Assembly: GCA_963169055.1 (NCBI GenBank)
Contig: CAUJFU010000203.1
Span: 1 to 15,486 of the forward strand
DNA length: 15,486 nt
Source of the DNA: Myxococcota bacterium
GTDB lineage: Bacteria > Myxococcota_C > UBA6777
Direction of reading: 5' to 3'
In this document: positions 1 through 6,666 of the stretch, piece by piece
Position numbering within the stretch: the stretch's first letter is position 1
Layout: each line of letters starts with the position of its first letter
Position numbers and translations under genes: made by a program
Notes under the pieces: generated by a model
Seen by the model: the letters and a program-made list of their open reading frames with translations, nothing else
Databases searched by the model: none
Told to the model about the DNA's origin: nothing

Positions 1-1762
1 GATTCGGATTGGTTCCGCCATCACCGGGGTTTGAAGAACCGTCGGGTTTGGGGATATTGGAACCATAGCAGTTTCCGTTAAAGCAGGTCTGTCCTTGAGG
101 GCAGTCGGCCTTAAAGCAAGGATCATCGAGGCATTGGCCGAGATCGCACTTTTGGCCCGAAGGACAACCGCCAGCGGGGCAAGCTGCGGGAACTTGGCAA
201 GCTCCACCGCTACAGGCTTGTCCTTGGGGACATTGAACGCCCGCACAAGGATCTTTGATACACGTTCCGTTTTCGCAATACTCGCCGTTTGCGCATTGGA
301 CGCCTTCGCAAGAGTGGTGGCACTTGTTGTCGTAAGGTCGGCAGAATTGGCCAGAGGCGCATTGGATATTGGGGCACAGGTTGCGTTGGCAAACACCGTT
401 GCGGCAGATCTCATCAGTGGCACAATAAGCGCCTTGCAAGGTGCAGTTGTTGGGGACGCAAGAGCCGTTCAGACAACGTTCGCTTTCTTTGCAAGGTGTG
501 GGACATTCACGCGGTTCACAGAAGCCGTTGTTGCAAACAAACCCACCCGCACATTCGGTGGTGCAAGTTTTTACGCATTTTCCGTTGAGACAGACACCGT
601 TTTGACAGGTGGCTCCGTCGTCGATCTTGCCGTTACAGTTGTTGTCGAGACCGTCGCAGACTTCGGGTTGGGGTTGGGGAGCAGAGCAAGTAGTCCAGTC
701 GCCGCGAATACACGCTTGAACGCCTTCGCCACAAGCCGTATTGCATTTGCGAGAAAGGCCTTCGTCGATCTGACCGTCGCAATCGTCATCTTTGCCGTTA
801 CAATCTTCGGGTTTTGCGCTTGGTGCGGTGCATCCGCTCCAGTTTCCAGCAACACAGGTCTCGACACCTGCACCGCAAGGGGTCGAGCAATTGCGTGTTA
901 AGCCGTCATCGATCTTGCCGTTGCAATCGTTGTCTTGGTTGTCGCAAACTTCGGGGCCTGTAGGAACATCGGTCGAACACTTGCTCCATTGCCCCGCGAC
1001 GCATTTGCGTTTGCCAGTTCCGCACTGTCCTTGGCAGGTGTCTTCAAAGTTATCGATCACGCCGTCGCAATCGTTGTCTTTGCCGTCGCAGATCTCGCGA
1101 CTTGCGCCGTTTGCGATATCGTTAAGTGCTTTGAACAGGTCGTTTTGGTTGTCAGCGCGATAGAATTGTCCCGTACCACCCGCAACAGCCATCGATTGCA
1201 ACGTCCCCGCACCAACGCCCGAACCAAAGCCGATCACGTAGGTCTTGACGTTGAGTTGGCTCAGCAGGTTACGGATCGGAGGCGTCACGTCTGTACCGCA
1301 AGTGTTGGGTTCACCGTCCGTCATCAAAACGACGAAACGACGGCGATCTTTGACAGGGTCAGCGGGGATGACAGCGCCGCTGTAATGTTGGTAAGCGATA
1401 TCGAGAGCGCATCGCATCGCGGTGGTTCCGGCGGGGCCAAGCGAGTTCAACACGCTGAGGCACTGCTGTGCAGTGTTTGAACCTAGCGGCACGCGCAAAG
1501 TGGCGGCGGATTCAAAGGTGATCAGACCGAAGCGCAGCTTTCCTGCGTATTGGGTGAGGAGGGTACGGTACGCGCCTTGGGTTGCTGCCCAACGTGTCTG
1601 GCCGTTGGAGGTGGAGGATTGCATACTTCCTGAGTTATCGACAACAAGCAAAACGTCCGATGGTAGGCAGTTTGCGGGTTGTGCAACAGCATGATTCGGT
1701 AGAAACAAGCTGCAACACAAACTGAAGACCCCGATCAAGGGCAACAACACTTTGCGGATCAT
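1..1762 (-). CDS. Secreted von Willebrand A protein with MopE-type metal-binding repeats (C-terminus beyond the window)
   Basis: The ATG at 1762-1760 follows GAGGTG six to ten bases upstream, and 587 codons lie in the window without a stop. Residues 1-27 form a signal peptide ending AVA before QPANC. A von Willebrand A domain spans about 35-217, with a complete MIDAS: DNSGSM at 42-47, Thr near 113, and MTDGEP with Asp149. Four MopE-type motifs (PF11617 type, CDGKDNDCDG and variants) start at residues 225, 273, 321 and 369, exactly 48 residues apart. A cysteine-rich region of short CxxGxxCxxGxC modules follows, then a Gly/Asn/Pro linker (NPGDGGTNPN) that is cut by the edge. In this family such a linker often precedes a membrane or sorting segment, but that part is not visible. 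It is a paralogue of the protein at 10246-12876. A role in metal-dependent surface adhesion is inferred from the domains. The start, export and domain calls are firm; the function is not. Confidence 0.92.
   Translation of the reverse strand, partial: MIRKVLLPLIGVFSLCCSLFLPNHAVAQPANCLPSDVLLVVDNSGSMQSSTSNGQTRWAATQGAYRTLLTQYAGKLRFGLITFESAATLRVPLGSNTAQQCLSVLNSLGPAGTTAMRCALDIAYQHYSGAVIPADPVKDRRRFVVLMTDGEPNTCGTDVTPPIRNLLSQLNVKTYVIGFGSGVGAGTLQSMAVAGGTGQFYRADNQNDLFKALNDIANGASREICDGKDNDCDGVIDNFEDTCQGQCGTGKRKCVAGQWSKCSTDVPTGPEVCDNQDNDCNGKIDDGLTRNCSTPCGAGVETCVAGNWSGCTAPSAKPEDCNGKDDDCDGQIDEGLSRKCNTACGEGVQACIRGDWTTCSAPQPQPEVCDGLDNNCNGKIDDGATCQNGVCLNGKCVKTCTTECAGGFVCNNGFCEPRECPTPCKESERCLNGSCVPNNCTLQGAYCATDEICRNGVCQRNLCPNIQCASGQFCRPYDNKCHHSCEGVQCANGEYCENGTCIKDPCAGVQCPQGQACSGGACQVPAACPAGGCPSGQKCDLGQCLDDPCFKADCPQGQTCFNGNCYGSNIPKPDGSSNPGDGGTNPN
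617..1090 (-). repeat. Four MopE-type repeats, 48-residue (144-base) period
   Basis: This in-gene repeat encodes CDGKDNDCDGVID, CDNQDNDCNGKIDD, CNGKDDDCDGQIDE and CDGLDNNCNGKIDD. Each is separated by a linker of the form C..xCGxGxxxCxxGxWxxC, with a further conserved cysteine pattern. Each Asp-rich loop resembles a calcium or metal-binding loop. The first copy ends in DNFE rather than DExL, so it is slightly degenerate. Confidence 0.85.
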
Positions 1763-2215
1763 GAAACACCTCGTACGGCTAAAGGATGGCGATCTTCGCG
1801 AAGATCTTTTTTGGGATAAGGGGCGTTCCCCTGATTTCTTGACGACAGTTGAGACGCAGGCAGGATGTTGTACACAGTTGCAACGAAACAAGAACAGTGC
1901 GAAGACATCGGTTGTGTTGTGCGAGAGAAAGACAGAGACATCTATCGCGTTGCTTGGATCAGGCCGAAAGCAAGGTCATATTTGTCAAAAACGACGTGCC
2001 TCGCCAAAATTGATCCGAACCTTAACAAAGTGCATCCAGATGGTCAAGGCAGAAAACACTTGCGAACAAGACACATCACAGCGTTTCGGTGTGCCACAAA
2101 AAAGCAACTCTTACCTCTTGATGCGAGATCGTGGTAAGTTCCATGTTTCCAGACTCACCAAGATTCGGATCTGTCCCGAAGAAAATCGCGATCGCCACCG
2201 AAAAAGAGCAAAAAA
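1763..2215. other. Divergent intergenic spacer of 453 bases
   Basis: The spacer separates the minus-strand von Willebrand A gene from the plus-strand MXAN_5187-like gene, so both 5' control regions should lie here. The clearest element is the palindrome at 1791-1806. A perfect minus-strand TTGACA lies at 1988-1983, but it has no acceptable -10 hexamer at 16-18 bases. Short open frames on the plus strand (for example 1865-2137) show no recognisable protein features. No promoter can be assigned with confidence. Confidence 0.6.
1791..1812 (+). terminator. Perfect 16-base palindrome followed by six T (terminator-like)
   Basis: GATCTTCGCGAAGATC (1791-1806) folds as a six-pair stem with a CGCG loop, and TTTTTT follows at 1807-1812 on the plus strand. 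No plus-strand gene ends here, so if it terminates transcription it would stop antisense RNA crossing the von Willebrand A gene. On the minus strand it sits in that gene's 5' leader, 29 bases before the ATG. There it could be an operator or an mRNA hairpin. The structure is certain; the role is open. Confidence 0.4.
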
Positions 2216-2896
2216 ATGAGCAAAGAGCTAGAAAAAGAAAAAGAATCCAAGCAACAACTCGATCGGCTCGAAAAAAACATCGAAGAGTGCCATCGGTTGT
2301 ACGAATTGTATTTCATGGGGATCGAAAAGCGCGAACCCGCGCAGCTACGGGAGGTTGTCAGGCGCGAGATCGCCTTGTTGCGCACCAGCCGCAACAACCA
2401 AGCCACCTTTCGCTTTCGATTGGCCAGCCTATCCAACCGCCTGCAATCGTTGTCTCGTTATTGGGATCGCGTCAATTACGAGCGAGAACAAGGCATCTTT
2501 CACAAAGATCGCAAGCGCACTTTGCGGCGCGTCTTCAACCAAAGCGATGCCGAGTCTTCGTCCGCAACGCTTGAAGCGCTCAAGCAACCCTCCCCCCAAG
2601 ACAACGAAGCCACCCCACCCGACGGGGTTCCAGCCTATCCCGGAACATCACAACGCCCCGATCCATCGCTGATTCAACAACCCCGCCTCCCCGAACAACG
2701 TATGCGCCAGATCTACGAATCTTACCTCGAAGCGCGCAGCCAATGCGGCGAAAGCACACGTGTCAACTATGACGCTCTTGTCAAAACCATCGAAAGCCAG
2801 ATCCCGCGCCTACAAGCCAAAGGCTACAAAGAAGTCGACTTCCAAGTCATCGTCAAAGACGGCAAAGCCGCCCTCAAACCCGTCGGAAAAACCTGA
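2216..2896 (+). CDS. MXAN_5187-like cytoplasmic coiled-coil protein
   Basis: 226 residues with no signal peptide or membrane segment. Residues 1-105 are highly charged and helical. They include YFMGIEKREPAQLREVVR (about 32-49) and a following stretch with RFRLASLSNRLQSLSRYWDR (66-85), a pattern I recall from myxobacterial proteins annotated as MXAN_5187 family. Residues 110-158 are a Pro/Ser/Gln-rich linker. A compact C-terminal domain (about 160-226) contains YESYLEARSQCGES and VDFQVIVKDGKAALKPV, the hallmark end of that family. The function is not known to me. The start is preceded only by a weak purine stretch (AAAAAGAGC), but the reading frame is convincing through both domains. The next gene starts two bases after the stop, so the pair is almost certainly co-transcribed. 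Family assignment is from memory and needs a profile search. Confidence 0.78.
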   Translation: MSKELEKEKESKQQLDRLEKNIEECHRLYELYFMGIEKREPAQLREVVRREIALLRTSRNNQATFRFRLASLSNRLQSLSRYWDRVNYEREQGIFHKDRKRTLRRVFNQSDAESSSATLEALKQPSPQDNEATPPDGVPAYPGTSQRPDPSLIQQPRLPEQRMRQIYESYLEARSQCGESTRVNYDALVKTIESQIPRLQAKGYKEVDFQVIVKDGKAALKPVGKT

Positions 2897-2898
2897 CC

Positions 2899-3462
2899 AT
2901 GCCCACCACAAGTCTGCTTCTTTGTCGCCGCACTCGCTCCCTCCGATGGCTCCAACTCGCTGTTCTTGGAATCGCTGCAAGCCCCCATCCTACGGCTCTA
3001 TTATTTGGACGTACCGCAAACGCCCAACCCACCGCCCCTCCACAACGCGCAAACGCCCAACCCACCGCCCCTGCGCAAACTCCTCTCCCCGAGCAACCCA
3101 CGCTCGAACTGCCCAAACGCCTTCGCGGGGGAACTTGTTGGACAACCCTCAAAGCTGTTCGCGACGATCTCAAACGCTACCGCATCCTCAGCCCACGCCT
3201 TCACGCCTACCAATGCGACGAAGAAACCGAACGATGGGGCCGTTGCAAGCACAACAAAACCCAAGAAGAGTGCCAAAAGGAGCTCCACCAAAAACGTTGG
3301 GTGGCTTGCTTTCGTATCCGACGCAGGATGCGCATCCTCACAGCACGCCTCGAAGGTTATCGCACCCTCCAAAAAAAGCAACGATGCGGTTGGAAACTAA
3401 AACTCCCGAAGGAACGGTTTCTCCGTCAGCTTTTTGCAGTGCCCTCCCCCGCCCAACGTTAA
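2899..3462 (+). CDS. Hypothetical exported protein with six clustered cysteines
   Basis: 187 residues, starting two bases after the preceding stop, so translational coupling is likely. The N-terminus has an arginine-rich stretch (RRTRSLR) followed by LQLAVLGIAAS. It then reaches NAQPTAP, compatible with a somewhat atypical signal peptide cleaved near an ANA site at about 40-42. An 11-residue direct repeat (ANAQPTAPxQx) follows at 40-61, then a Pro-rich linker. The mature domain (80-163) is basic and has six cysteines at 80, 106, 116, 125, 137 and 163, suggesting disulfides outside the cytoplasm. It includes CWTTLKAVRDDLKRYRI and ECQKELHQKRWVACFR. I do not recognise the family. Overlapping open frames on both strands are judged to be shadows, because this frame has the coherent cysteine spacing and helical pattern. 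It may be a periplasmic partner of its operon mate (inference). Confidence 0.6.
   Translation: MPTTSLLLCRRTRSLRWLQLAVLGIAASPHPTALLFGRTANAQPTAPPQRANAQPTAPAQTPLPEQPTLELPKRLRGGTCWTTLKAVRDDLKRYRILSPRLHAYQCDEETERWGRCKHNKTQEECQKELHQKRWVACFRIRRRMRILTARLEGYRTLQKKQRCGWKLKLPKERFLRQLFAVPSPAQR
3015..3072 (+). repeat. Two copies of a 25-base direct repeat at 33-base period
   Basis: Identical 25-base copies lie at 3015-3039 and 3048-3072. They are in frame with the exported protein and encode the duplicated ANAQPTAP segment just after the predicted signal peptide. The perfect identity points to a recent slippage duplication in a flexible linker. Confidence 0.8.
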
Positions 3463-3487
3463 CCCCCCACACCAGCACGAACCCCCG

Positions 3488-3559
3488 CGCCTTGTGCCGC
3501 GTTCTTACGCCGACGGCACAAGACGCCAAGGCACCGCATCAGACGCCAAGGCGTTTTTT
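3488..3559 (+). terminator. Inverted repeats between convergent genes, possible terminator
   Basis: A perfect nine-base inverted repeat (CTTGTGCCG at 3491-3499, CGGCACAAG at 3514-3522) lies between two convergent genes. CGCCTTG (3488-3494) can alternatively pair with CAAGGCG (3547-3553), which is directly followed by TTTTTT at 3554-3559. That would be a plus-strand terminator whose end overlaps the Lys-Lys codons near the end of the convergent lipoprotein gene. A 12-base direct repeat (AGACGCCAAGGC at 3521 and 3541) adds to the structure. Neither strand shows a textbook stem with a U-run. Confidence 0.3.
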
Positions 3560-4096
3560 CAGATACTCTGCGGTATGTTCGCCAAGTTTGCGCACGGTCT
3601 CGCGGATACGCTTTTGCAGATCGGCGAAATCGCCGTCGGGCTTGGTTTCAGCCGTCACTTCGATGATATCGCGGGTTGCGTTGCCTTGCAGCAAACGCAC
3701 AGACAGCAAGATCTTACAAGGTTTTCCAGCGCCCCCCGGGGTCATCTCTTTGATTTGGGGGCGGATGATGAACATATCTGCGGTTTCTTGTGAGACATAG
3801 ATGTTGACAGCCGGAGCAGCCGCCTTCATGGCATCGCGGTAGATCTTCGCCAAAAACTCTTTCTCTGTTTCCCACTTGGCCTTAAAATCGGGGCCTTGAC
3901 TGGTCACAAAGTCCGCCTCAAAACCGTTGTCCACTTTCATCTCGCTAAAGATCAGCTTTTTCGCCATCAAGCGCGTGCTTGCCGTAAAGGGGTTCGGATT
4001 GGTTTGGCTCACCACTTTGACTGCAGAACCACAACCCGTCGCTGTCAACAGCAAACTCGCAAGCCACAAAAGATTCCAAAACTTCTGCATACGCAT
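3539..4096 (-). CDS. Small lipoprotein, unassigned family
   Basis: The chosen ATG at 4096-4094 has AGGAG seven bases upstream; an in-frame GTG at 4156 lacks this support. The 185-residue product starts MRMQKFWNLLWLASLLLTAT and then has GC, so Cys22 is the lipidated residue of a good lipobox. The mature part is about 163 residues. It contains FSEMKVDNGFEADF, YVSQETADMFIIRPQIKEM, PGGAGKPCKILLSVRL, and a C-terminal charged helix (FADLQKRIRETVRKLGEHTAEYLKKRL). The order "tail lipobox, mixed alpha/beta core, FIIxPxIxEM strand, C-terminal helix" is reminiscent of DUF4410-like outer-membrane lipoproteins, but I cannot confirm this. It lies about 290 bases downstream of the kinase gene and is convergent with the plus-strand operon. 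It probably has its own promoter, because the spacer is long and has a hairpin just before the ribosome-binding site. Confidence 0.82.
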   Translation of the reverse strand: MRMQKFWNLLWLASLLLTATGCGSAVKVVSQTNPNPFTASTRLMAKKLIFSEMKVDNGFEADFVTSQGPDFKAKWETEKEFLAKIYRDAMKAAAPAVNIYVSQETADMFIIRPQIKEMTPGGAGKPCKILLSVRLLQGNATRDIIEVTAETKPDGDFADLQKRIRETVRKLGEHTAEYLKKRLGV

Positions 4097-4103
4097 CACT
4101 TTT

Positions 4104-4108
4104 CTCCT
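4104..4108 (-). promoter_or_regulatory. Ribosome-binding site (AGGAG) fixing the lipoprotein start
   Basis: AGGAG on the minus strand, seven bases before the ATG at 4096. It decides this start over the upstream in-frame GTG at 4156, whose product would carry an extra 20 residues before the signal peptide. Confidence 0.75.
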
Positions 4109-4123
4109 AAACAATTGAATAAC

Positions 4124-4138
4124 GGCGGGACACCCGCC
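4124..4138. other. GC-rich hairpin in the leader of the lipoprotein gene
   Basis: GGCGGG at 4124-4129 and CCCGCC at 4133-4138 form a perfect six-pair stem with a three-base loop, 28 bases upstream of the ATG. There is no T-run on either side, so a simple intrinsic terminator is unlikely. It could be an mRNA leader hairpin or the stem of a factor-dependent terminator for the kinase transcript. Confidence 0.35.
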
Positions 4139-4386
4139 AACCAGACCCGAAAACACAGGCCAACTCGATCACATAAAGCAAGGCAGCGCTCTTGGCAAAA
4201 AAGATGCCGAGCGCATCCCCAAAACAACCGCACGCCTTGTAGCCCCATATCCCCTGTTTCCACAAGCGCGACACAGCAAAATCTTCTTTTTCAAAAGCCG
4301 AGACACCGCAAATTTCGAGCGTATTGCAAACCGCCAAGTCTCCCCCGTCGCAGAAACAAGTCGCCGCTCTCTCAAAATGAGAAGGA

Positions 4387-6357
4387 TTATTCGCGACTCA
4401 CCCGGCAATAGCGTTTCATCTCGCAAGTGTATTGCGTGACTTTGCCGCGATAGACACAAACAGAGGTTTTCCAGCGTTTGTTGTTGCCCCAAATAAAGAC
4501 GATGGGGTGCCGCCCTGCGGGCAAGCTCTTGGCTTCGCTGAGGTTGGGAACTTCGAAAGAGTCCGTTGGATCGGCTGCGGGATAAGCTTGTCCTTTTTCG
4601 GGGGTGTCAAGGATCAACTTTCCACGACCACCGCGAGGACAACCGTTGTTTCGCGCAACGGGCCGAGGTGTCGGTCGTTTTGCCGTGCGCACAGGTGGAC
4701 GGGGGCGAACAGGCTCGGTTCTTCTTTCGATGGCAGGCGGCGTGGTGGGGGGTTGTGTGCGCGGATCTTCGGGCCGTGTTGTATTTGGCAGTGGGGGGGT
4801 CGGTGGTGGAGGGGTCGGCAGAGCGGCCCCTGCATCGGAGGGATTGGGGATCGCACGGATGGTTGGAGGGGGTGAAGGGGGGTTCTCTTTTGGGAGAGAG
4901 CCGGGCAGCCATCCCATGAAATGAGCCGCCACTGCACCGCTTGTGAGCAGGACAAAGCCAAAAAGCGCCCAGATCCAGACACCACCGCCTCCACCAGCAT
5001 CACGACGCCGCCGCGCATAGGGATTGTCTTCCTCTTCTAGTTCCATCGGAAGGCCCAGATCGGGGCCTGTGTGATGACGCGACACAGCCATCGAAGGGAC
5101 TTGCGGCGAAGAATAATTCGATTGAAGCGACGGATGATGGGCGATATTGGGATTGATGTCGGTAGGTTCAAAGCCAAAGTGAGGCTCTTGGCGAACGAGA
5201 TCATCCATGACCGTCACTTCGGCAGCACCGATCCCAAACCCCGAACCTGTTTTGGCGCGTGGCGGAGTGAAGTTGTGTCCCGTCGGTACATTGGGCTTGG
5301 TGACGGGTCGGGGAACCGCAGAGATCCGATCTTGGGTGGAGATCATCGGCGCAGAAGGAGAAGGATACGCAACGTTCGGGTGGACGGGCGAAACACGCGG
5401 TAGATCCAGAACCACTTGTGTCGATTCAGGGGGAGTGAACAGCCATTTGAGGAAGTCAGCGAGATGTTCGGGGCCTACGGAGATCCCCATCTCGCGCAAA
5501 AAGCCTTCCATCTCATAACGAAACGCCGCTGCGGTGGGGTAGCGTTCTTCGCGGTCTTTGGCGAGACCTTTCATCAGGATCGCTTCCAAACGCGGCGGGA
5601 TATCGTAGCGCAGTTCACGCGGCGAAGGGATGCCTTCTTTCATCAACTTATGAAAGCAAGCCAGCAGGTTATCACCATCAAACGGTTTGGTGGCGCACAA
5701 CATCTCGTAGAGAACAACAGCGGTCGAAAACAGATCGCTGCGTCGATCGAGTTCGCGGGCCATCATCTGTTCGGGAGACATATAACAGATCTTGCCCTTG
5801 GTATGGCCGACTTGCGTGCGACTGGAGCTTGTACGGGCTTTTGCGATCCCAAAGTCGATCAGTTTGACAACGCCCGTGTGCGAGACAAGGATGTTTTGGG
5901 GCGAAACGTCGCGGTGAACCACACCCATCGGAGTTCCATCGGCGGTGGTGCAATCGTGCGCGTAGCCCAAACCAAGGCATGTATCGGCGATGATGCGTAC
6001 GGCGTACTCGATCGGAAAAGGAGTATTTCGGCTCTTCAACTGTTCGCAGATCTGTTCGATATCGTAGCCGCGAATGTACTCCATCGCGATGAAGTAGTTT
6101 TCGCCGTCATTTCCGAGATCAAAGATGTGAACAACGTTGGCATGGTTGAGGTTTGCGGCGATCCGCGCCTCATCAAGAAACATCGTGACGAGCTTATCAT
6201 CTTCCGCAAGATGCGGGAGGATTCGCTTGATCACCACGTCTTTGGCAAAGCCTTCTGTGCCGTGTTGGCGAGCGAGCCAAACTTCGGCCATGCCACTGCT
6301 TCGCAGTTTCCGAAGGAGCGTGTACTTTCCGTGAGCGAAGGTTTCGCCTGGCTTCAT
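4387..6357 (-). CDS. Transmembrane Ser/Thr protein kinase (PknB/Hanks type) with extracytoplasmic Pro-rich and Cys-containing tail
   Basis: 656 residues from the ATG at 6357, nine residues before the kinase fold starts; an ATG at 6462 or TTG at 6465 would add 35-36 residues. Kinase domain about 10-285: degenerate glycine loop (LRSSGMAEVW, 18-27), VIK with Lys44, DEAR with Glu63, HRDVSPQN (148-155), DFG (168-170), and SPE (194-196). The catalytic-loop Lys is Ser, as in many myxobacterial kinases. Residues 286-455 are a Pro/Ser-rich juxtamembrane region. One membrane helix lies at about 459-482 after GGGGGVWIWALFG. The outside part is a Pro/Arg-rich stalk (490-570) and then a small domain with cysteines 573, 634, 645 and 651. 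It contains GKLILDTPEK and AGRHPIVF, perhaps PEGA-like. It likely autophosphorylates and phosphorylates cytoplasmic targets in response to an envelope signal; the ligand is unknown. The kinase call is very secure and the exact start is moderately so. Confidence 0.95.
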   Translation of the reverse strand: MKPGETFAHGKYTLLRKLRSSGMAEVWLARQHGTEGFAKDVVIKRILPHLAEDDKLVTMFLDEARIAANLNHANVVHIFDLGNDGENYFIAMEYIRGYDIEQICEQLKSRNTPFPIEYAVRIIADTCLGLGYAHDCTTADGTPMGVVHRDVSPQNILVSHTGVVKLIDFGIAKARTSSSRTQVGHTKGKICYMSPEQMMARELDRRSDLFSTAVVLYEMLCATKPFDGDNLLACFHKLMKEGIPSPRELRYDIPPRLEAILMKGLAKDREERYPTAAAFRYEMEGFLREMGISVGPEHLADFLKWLFTPPESTQVVLDLPRVSPVHPNVAYPSPSAPMISTQDRISAVPRPVTKPNVPTGHNFTPPRAKTGSGFGIGAAEVTVMDDLVRQEPHFGFEPTDINPNIAHHPSLQSNYSSPQVPSMAVSRHHTGPDLGLPMELEEEDNPYARRRRDAGGGGGVWIWALFGFVLLTSGAVAAHFMGWLPGSLPKENPPSPPPTIRAIPNPSDAGAALPTPPPPTPPLPNTTRPEDPRTQPPTTPPAIERRTEPVRPRPPVRTAKRPTPRPVARNNGCPRGGRGKLILDTPEKGQAYPAADPTDSFEVPNLSEAKSLPAGRHPIVFIWGNNKRWKTSVCVYRGKVTQYTCEMKRYCRVSRE

Positions 6358-6509
6358 CAAAACACCCGATATCTGGGCGGCTTCGTCTATTTCCTCGCAC
6401 AGAGGCAACGTGCCGCGCTTCGTAAAAATGAATTGCGCTGTTTTCTGACAAGACACAAACATCAAAGAAAAAAGATCACGATGGCTGTTGCGGCGTGATG
6501 GCGTCGCTC

Positions 6510-6538
6510 AATCTAGCCCACAACACAATGCGCGGCAA
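6510..6538 (-). promoter_or_regulatory. Candidate sigma70-like promoter for the kinase gene
   Basis: On the minus strand, TTGCCG (6538-6533), a 17-base spacer, then TAGATT (6515-6510), with four of six matches in each hexamer. Transcription would start near 6503, giving a leader of about 145 bases to the preferred ATG or about 40 bases to the ATG at 6462. The -35 hexamer overlaps one arm of the inverted repeat at 6531-6552, which could serve as an operator. Confidence 0.3.
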
Positions 6539-6552
6539 GAGCCTATGCCGCG
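6531..6552. other. Perfect 7-base inverted repeat overlapping the candidate kinase promoter
   Basis: CGCGGCA (6531-6537) and TGCCGCG (6546-6552) are separated by eight bases. No T-run follows on either strand, which argues against an intrinsic terminator. The position over the -35 element fits a regulator-binding site; this is inference. Confidence 0.35.
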
Positions 6553-6560
6553 AAGGATAG

Positions 6561-6649
6561 AAAAGCCGCCCAAGGCGCACAAGCACCAAAAGCCACCCAA
6601 AAACACAAGCACCAAAAGCCGCCCAAAGAACACAAGCACCAAAAAGCCC
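6561..6649. repeat. Intergenic tandem repeat, three units of 26-27 bases plus a partial
   Basis: Units lie at 6561-6587, 6588-6613 and 6614-6640, each of the form AAAAGCC, then a C/A-rich middle, then CACAAGCACC. A fragment (AAAAAGCCCG) follows from 6641. Lengths are 27, 26 and 27, so no reading frame is kept. The array is fully between genes. Its strand purpose is unknown. Confidence 0.8.
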
Positions 6650-6661
6650 GCGACCACAGGC
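6641..6661 (-). terminator. Putative intrinsic terminator of the TPR gene
   Basis: On the minus strand, five bases after the TAA, GCCTGT pairs with GCGGGC (two G-U pairs) across a GGTC loop at 6661-6646, followed by five T at 6645-6641. The stem is modest and its wobble pairs weaken it, but placement right after the stop is apt for the TPR/SUMF1-lipoprotein operon. Confidence 0.42.
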
Positions 6662-6666
6662 CCGCA

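Larger units (their letters stand above)
6358..6666. other. Intergenic region between the TPR and kinase genes (309 bases)
   Basis: In minus-strand order it holds a terminator-like hairpin right after the TPR gene stop, a tandem repeat (6561-6649), an inverted repeat (6531-6552), a candidate promoter (6538-6510), and the kinase leader with alternative in-frame starts at 6465 and 6462. It shows no independent gene. Short open frames crossing the repeats are not credible, because one repeat unit is 26 rather than 27 bases and so breaks the frame. Confidence 0.6.

Noticed and set aside
95-901. Long plus-strand open frame rich in Ala and Val (268 codons)
   Set aside because: It lies antisense to the MopE-type repeats of the minus-strand von Willebrand A gene. 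Repeating Cys/Asp/Asn codons create long stop-free shadows; the antisense product has no recognisable domain.
1983-1988. Perfect minus-strand TTGACA as a promoter of the left-edge gene
   Set aside because: At 16-18 bases downstream there is only GC-rich sequence (GGCCTG), not a -10 hexamer.
1752-2219. Plus-strand open frames in the divergent spacer
   Set aside because: They have no domain, signal peptide or good ribosome-binding site, and overlap the start of the von Willebrand A gene or the next gene.
2760-3800. Plus-strand open frame of 346 codons across three genes
   Set aside because: It is out of frame with two coherent plus-strand genes and antisense to the lipoprotein gene, and is Pro/Ser/Thr-rich low-complexity translation.
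4270-4340. Imperfect 31-base duplicate in the spacer after the kinase gene
   Set aside because: Only about two thirds of the positions match by eye, which is too weak to separate from chance in a T/G-skewed strand.
5416-6498. Plus-strand open frame of 360 codons
   Set aside because: It is fully antisense to the kinase domain, whose minus-strand reading has all catalytic motifs.
6561-6649. A CRISPR-like array
   Set aside because: Units abut directly without spacers of unique sequence, and there are no cas genes, so it is a plain tandem repeat.
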